Assembly (NCBI RefSeq): GCF_000374305.1
Contig: NZ_KB894095.1
Span: 186,001 to 250,000 of the forward strand
Reading direction: 5' to 3'
Length of the DNA: 64,000 nt
From: Actinomadura flavalba DSM 45200
GTDB lineage: Bacteria; Actinomycetota; Actinomycetes; Streptosporangiales; Streptosporangiaceae
The translations under genes were made by a program, and so were the position numbers. The first letter of the stretch is position 1. Every line of letters starts with the position of its first letter. This document shows positions 60,285-64,000 of this stretch, in pieces. The notes beneath the pieces were generated by a model that had not been told where the DNA came from, searched no databases, and saw nothing but the letters and a program-made list of their open reading frames with translations.

Positions 60285-61597
60285 CGTTCCTCCTGCTCGG
60301 GGTCGGGACGGAACCGCTCCGGCACCGCCTCGCCCGCGTGCTCCAGCCGGGTGGCCAGCACGGGCGGCAGTGGATGGTGCCGGAACACGCCGCGGGTCAC
60401 GCGGTCGGCGCCGACCGGCTCGGCCTTGAAGGTCAGCAGCGGGAGCAGGTCGGGCTCGCCGTCCTCGCCCGACCCCGCCGCCGCGATCTCCACGATGCGA
60501 CGCGAACCGTCGGCGCCCCGGCCGAGCTGGACGACGACGTCGATCGCGCTCGCGATCTGCGCGCGGATCGCCTCGAAGGGCAGCTTGACGTCGCTCATGC
60601 TCGCCAGCGTCTGGATGCGGTGCAGCGCGTCCCGCGCCGAGTTCGCGTGGACGGTCACCAGCGAACCGTCGTGGCCGGTGTTCATCGCTTGGAGCATGTC
60701 GAGCGTCTCACCGCCACGGACCTCGCCGACGATGATGCGGTCGGGCCGCATCCGCAGCGCGTTGCGGACCAGGTCGCGGATGCTGACCGCGCCCTTGCCC
60801 TCGATGTTGGCCGGACGGGACTCCAGCGGGATCACGTGCTCCTGCTTGAGCTGAAGCTCCGCCGAGTCCTCGATCGTGACGATCCGCTCGGCCGCCGGGA
60901 CGAACGCCGACAGCGCGTTCAGCATCGTGGTCTTGCCGGTGCCGGTGCCGCCGGAGATGACGATGTTGACCCGCGCGCGGACCAGGGCGGCGAGCACGCC
61001 CCCGGTCGCGGCGTCCATCGCGCCGAGCCCGATCAGCTCGTCGATGGTGTAGGCGCGGGGGAAACGGCGGATCGTCAGGATCGGGCCGATCAGCGACAGC
61101 GGCGGCACGATGACGTTGACGCGCTCGCCGGTCGGCAGCCGGGCGTCCACCATCGGGCTCGACTCGTCCACGCGCCGGTTGACCTGCGCCACGATCCGGT
61201 CGATCGTCTGGTAGAGCTGCTCCTCGCTGGCGAAGCCGCCGTCCAGCCGCGACACCACCCCGGCGCGCTCCACGAAGATCGAGTCGGGGCCGTTGACCAT
61301 GATCTCGGTGACGGTCGGGTCGGCGAGCAGCGGCTCCAGCACGCCGAGCCCCAGCGCCTCGTCCACCACCCGGCGGATCAGGTTCGCCCGCTCGGCGGCG
61401 GCCAGCACCGGGCCCTCGCGGGCGACGAGCAGTCCCGTGACCTTCTCCAGGCGGGCACGCCGCTGCTCCAGCGTCAGCAGCGCCAGTTCGTCGAGGTTGA
61501 TCTCATCCAGCAGCCGGGACCGCCAGTGCCCGACGGTGTCGCGGCTCATCCGATCGTGTGCCGACCGGTCGGCCTCCAGCCGGTCCTTGAGAGCCAT
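60281..61597 (-). CDS. tadA: Secretion ATPase TadA/CpaF
   Basis: 438 residues, hexameric type II/IV secretion ATPase. Walker [14 protein letters not shown] (Lys222), Asp box TIEDSAELQ, Walker B-like [16 protein letters not shown] and His box [19 protein letters not shown] are present. It powers pilin export and assembly. It starts 8 bases after tadE, and its stop overlaps tadB. ATG start without a strong ribosome site (TGAGGTGACC upstream). Confidence 0.95.
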   Translation of the reverse strand: MALKDRLEADRSAHDRMSRDTVGHWRSRLLDEINLDELALLTLEQRRARLEKVTGLLVAREGPVLAAAERANLIRRVVDEALGLGVLEPLLADPTVTEIMVNGPDSIFVERAGVVSRLDGGFASEEQLYQTIDRIVAQVNRRVDESSPMVDARLPTGERVNVIVPPLSLIGPILTIRRFPRAYTIDELIGLGAMDAATGGVLAALVRARVNIVISGGTGTGKTTMLNALSAFVPAAERIVTIEDSAELQLKQEHVIPLESRPANIEGKGAVSIRDLVRNALRMRPDRIIVGEVRGGETLDMLQAMNTGHDGSLVTVHANSARDALHRIQTLASMSDVKLPFEAIRAQIASAIDVVVQLGRGADGSRRIVEIAAAGSGEDGEPDLLPLLTFKAEPVGADRVTRGVFRHHPLPPVLATRLEHAGEAVPERFRPDPEQEER

Positions 61598-61605
61598 CGG
61601 TCACC

Positions 61606-61977
61606 TCACCCCAACGCCATCGTGACGGTGCGCCGCACCGTGAAGTCGACGGGCAAGCCCTTGAACAGCAGCGGCAGCTTCGCCTCGACCCGGCAGCTCA
61701 CGGCCGCGTCGCCGCCCACCGTCGTGGCCCCGCCCTCCACCCGGTAGGCGGTCAGCCACTCCTTCGGCAGCGCGCGCTCGGCGTACGGGCGGCACAGGGC
61801 CGGGTCGTAGCGCTGCGACGCCACCCGCGCGCCCGAGCGCGCGGCGTTCTCGACCCGCTCGACCGTCGTCGACGCCACGTACGCCTGGTAGCAGACGAGG
61901 ATGACCAGCAGCGCGGTCGGCAGGATCGCGGCGAACTCGATCGCCGCCGCGCCCCGGTCCTCGCGGACGCCCCTCAC
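61606..61977 (-). CDS. TadE-like pseudopilin
   Basis: 123 residues. Prepilin-like N-terminus EDRG-AAAIEFAAILPTALLVILVCYQ (Gly9 then Ala10, Glu14 at +5), one helix, and a mature domain with cysteines in ALCRPY and VSCRVE. TadE/TadF proteins are minor pilins processed by the prepilin peptidase. The GTG overlaps the stop of the fused cpaE-tadE gene (GTGA). Confidence 0.88.
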   Translation of the reverse strand: MRGVREDRGAAAIEFAAILPTALLVILVCYQAYVASTTVERVENAARSGARVASQRYDPALCRPYAERALPKEWLTAYRVEGGATTVGGDAAVSCRVEAKLPLLFKGLPVDFTVRRTVTMALG

Positions 61978-63512
61978 CGTGCCGCCCCCTCGTCCACGAT
62001 CCGCGCCTTCGCGGTGATCTGCCAGACCCGCCAGCCCGCGATCGGCGCCGGGATGTCCACCGCGACCACCGCGTACTCGCCGCGCACGTCCACGCGCAGC
62101 CGGTCGGAATCACTCCACGGCGGTTCGATGCGTTTCACCGCCCGGCCCCGGACCTCCGCGCGGCTCTGCGGCGTCGTGTAGCCGACGACGGCCGCCGCCC
62201 GCGCCGCCTCGTTCGCCGCGTGCGAGGCGTACATCGACGCCGTCCCGACCAGCACCACCTGCCACACCAGCAGGCCGACCAGCAGGACGAGCGGGAAGAT
62301 CGCCGCGAACTGGATCGCGGTCGCGCCCCGGTCGCCGCCGCCCGGCTCGGCGTCGCGGGACGGTTCGAGCGCGCCCAGGTCCCGCGCCAGCCTGCCCACC
62401 GCCTTGCGGAAGTCGGCGTTCTTCACCGCGCGCGGCGCACCGGTGTTCGCGGCCTCCTCCAGGGCGCGGAACGCGGCCGGGATCTGCACCTCGCGCACCG
62501 GCGAGGCGACCATCTTGCGGGCCAGGTCGGGCTGGATCTCGTTGCGGCGGTCCTGGCGGGTGAGGACGACCGAGACCTCGTCCTCGCGCCGGATCGCGAG
62601 CCGCTCCCACAACCGGGTGAGACGGCGAGCCGCCCGCAGCGCCGGGACGTCCGGCGTCGCGGTCACCACGACGTCGTCGGCCAGCTCGACCGCGATCGCG
62701 TTGGCGTCGCCGACGTGCGCGCCCGCGTCCACGATCACTAGGTCGTAGCGGGCCCGGACGAGGGTCAGGATGCGGCGCGTCGCGCGGGCCGAGATCTCCT
62801 CGGCGTCCTCGCCGCGATCGGGCGACAGCAGCAGGTGCGGCCCGAGCCGGTGGACGAAGAGCGCCTCGGCGACGACCGCGCCGTCCAGGTCCGCGGTCTG
62901 GGCGAGGTCGGCGATGCTGTGCCGGTGCTGGACGTCCAGATATCCGGCCATGTCGCCGCTCTGCAGGTCGAGGTCGACCAGGCACACGCTGCGGCCCGCG
63001 TCCGTCGCGGCCAGCGCGAGGTGCACCGCGAGCGTCGTGGTGCCCGTGCCGCCCTTGGCGCCGAACAGCGTGACCAGACGGCCCGCCCCGCCCACCGGCG
63101 GCGCGTCCGGCGACGGCGTCAGGTGCCGCCGCATCGTCCGCGACCACTCCGCGGCCTGCCGGACCCCCGCCTGGAGTTCCGCCAGCGTCGGGTCGGCGCT
63201 GACGACGCCACGCGCGCCGACGGCCATCGCCGCCGCGTACAGCTCCGCGCCCGCGTCCACCGCGACGATCACGACAGCGAGCTCCGGGTGCCGCCCCACC
63301 AGGTCGCGGACGAGGTCCAGCGCCGGAAGCGGGCCGAGGCCCTGGTGGACGAGCACGACGTCGAGGTCGGGCGTGACCGCCACCGTCCCCGCGACGTGGT
63401 CGGAGCGTTTCTCGACGGCGAAGACCTCGATGTCGGCGATCTCCCGGAACAGCCCGGTGAGGCGGTTCGCCAGGTCGTCGTCGTCCGTGCCGAGCAGGAC
63501 CCTGATGCTCAT
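61974..63512 (-). CDS. cpaE: CpaE/TadZ-like ATPase fused to a TadE-like pseudopilin
   Basis: 512 residues in one open frame. Residues 1-130 are a receiver-like domain (MSIRVLLGTDDDD...) without the phosphoacceptor Asp pattern, and 145-375 are a MinD/ParA-like ATPase with deviant Walker A FGAKGGTGTTT (150-160), SVCLVDLDLQ and YDLVIVDAGAH, as in CpaE/TadZ. After a short linker (residues 378-395) comes a TadE-like module: DRG-ATAIQFAAIFPLVLLVGLLVW (Gly396 then Ala397; Gln401 at +5), one helix and a ~90-residue exported domain. No stop codon and no convincing internal start separate them. ATG with GAGGT 6-7 bases upstream. Confidence 0.88.
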   Translation of the reverse strand: MSIRVLLGTDDDDLANRLTGLFREIADIEVFAVEKRSDHVAGTVAVTPDLDVVLVHQGLGPLPALDLVRDLVGRHPELAVVIVAVDAGAELYAAAMAVGARGVVSADPTLAELQAGVRQAAEWSRTMRRHLTPSPDAPPVGGAGRLVTLFGAKGGTGTTTLAVHLALAATDAGRSVCLVDLDLQSGDMAGYLDVQHRHSIADLAQTADLDGAVVAEALFVHRLGPHLLLSPDRGEDAEEISARATRRILTLVRARYDLVIVDAGAHVGDANAIAVELADDVVVTATPDVPALRAARRLTRLWERLAIRREDEVSVVLTRQDRRNEIQPDLARKMVASPVREVQIPAAFRALEEAANTGAPRAVKNADFRKAVGRLARDLGALEPSRDAEPGGGDRGATAIQFAAIFPLVLLVGLLVWQVVLVGTASMYASHAANEAARAAAVVGYTTPQSRAEVRGRAVKRIEPPWSDSDRLRVDVRGEYAVVAVDIPAPIAGWRVWQITAKARIVDEGAAR

Positions 63513-63516
63513 CGCG

Positions 63517-64000
63517 TCACCTCGCCGGAACGGTTTCGCACACCGGCGGAAGCTTGACGCCGTCCGCCGCCCGGCCGGTGCCGCCGATCAGCGCCAGCCT
63601 GATCTTGCTCGCGAAGCTCTCCTCACGGGTGAGCTTCAGGCTGTCGGCTGCGCTGAGCGCGAACGTCATCGGGACGACGGACTCGCTCAGGTTCGTGTTC
63701 CTGGCGTTGGGGACCTTCGTCATGTCGCCGATCTGGATGACGCGCGCGCCCTTGACGATCCGCGCCGCGCAGGACTGCTGGGACTGCCCGACCTGCTTCT
63801 GGTAGGTGGCGTAGATGTCCACCAGCATCCCCTTGTGGACCTTGCCGGCCACGCCGGTCTCCGCGTCGATCATGATGGCGATCTCACGCTGGCCGGGGGC
63901 CAGCGCCGGGCCCGGGACGACCATGCCGCGCTGGAGATAGGCCCCGGCCGGGATGTCGGCCGCGGCGACCTTGCCCTCCAGCTCGGCCAGGTTGCTGATC
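63517..64000 (-). CDS. cpaB: Flp pilus assembly protein CpaB/RcpC (N-terminal part beyond window)
   Basis: The frame is open to the right edge, so only the C-terminal ~160 residues are visible. The segment AAADIPAGAYLQRGMVVPGPAL and ALAPGQREIAIMIDAETGVAGKVHKGMLVDIYATYQ are a SAF/CpaB domain with the usual GVAG-VxxGMxVD pattern; the end is ADGVKLPPVCETVPAR. RcpC/CpaB lies between membrane and wall, and in Gram-negatives supports the secretin. Monoderm loci keep it without a secretin. It is 4 bases upstream of the cpaE-tadE fusion. Confidence 0.88.
   Translation of the reverse strand, partial: ISNLAELEGKVAAADIPAGAYLQRGMVVPGPALAPGQREIAIMIDAETGVAGKVHKGMLVDIYATYQKQVGQSQQSCAARIVKGARVIQIGDMTKVPNARNTNLSESVVPMTFALSAADSLKLTREESFASKIRLALIGGTGRAADGVKLPPVCETVPAR

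Overview
The window is chromosomal DNA of a very GC-rich actinomycete, probably a filamentous member of the Streptosporangiales (Actinomadura-like); the genus is inference. Supporting signs are the roughly 70% GC, frequent GTG starts, tightly overlapping genes (ATGA/GTGA junctions), a mycothiol gene (mshB), two eukaryotic-like Ser/Thr kinases, and a mycobacterial-type Sdh1 beside a second succinate dehydrogenase. I saw no rRNA, tRNA, CRISPR array, insertion sequence or prophage.

Layout. 1-2 kb: the end of a MerR-like regulator and a sugar transporter. 2.0-6.2 kb: a tightly packed minus-strand cluster (DUF4178, DUF2617, DUF4247, an unnamed membrane protein, DUF350, membrane-bound spermidine-synthase-like protein). 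6.3-7.9 kb: dapC (lysine/peptidoglycan) and a 7Fe ferredoxin. 8.2-11.5 kb: a degenerate ABC ATPase coupled to a YhgE/Pip-type membrane protein with two arrays of 14-residue repeats. 11.5-15.3 kb: polysaccharide deacetylase, enoyl-CoA hydratase, methyltransferase and a CysRS-like remnant. 15.3-20 kb: a TNT-toxin-domain protein, a C/A-rich gap, then three exported proteins of lower GC. 20.3-33 kb: RraA-like protein, kinase, ornithine aminotransferase, a 0.77-kb stretch without a gene, a diverged glycosyltransferase, a DHA2 drug exporter, flavin reductase, MshB, a second kinase and an S9 peptidase. 33.4-38.5 kb: a heterodimeric ABC exporter and a receiver-PP2C regulator.

38.6-49 kb is respiratory: sdhCAB on the plus strand, and a second Sdh1-type operon (membrane subunit-SdhA-SdhB) on the minus strand with two Crp-like sites in its promoter and a Crp/Fnr regulator just beyond it. 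A VOC protein, a LysR regulator and a secreted protein lie between.

49.2-64 kb is a Tad/Flp pilus locus on the minus strand, running cpaB, cpaE fused to a TadE-like domain, tadE, tadA, tadB, tadC, histidine kinase, response regulator, flp, OmpA-like lipoprotein, a small membrane protein, an NlpC/P60 protein with a pilin-like N-terminus, prepilin peptidase, and a 479-residue protein whose N-terminus imitates Flp. The first eight genes are nearly gapless. They supply secretion motor, localisation ATPase and control, while the genes after flp look like pilin-processing and cell-wall accessory parts.

Most notable: the CpaE-TadE fusion, the giant Flp-like protein, the OmpA lipoprotein with a duplicated CxC module, the TNT protein with YezG-like modules, the ABC pair with complementary degenerate sites, and two perfect DnaA boxes in gene-free DNA.
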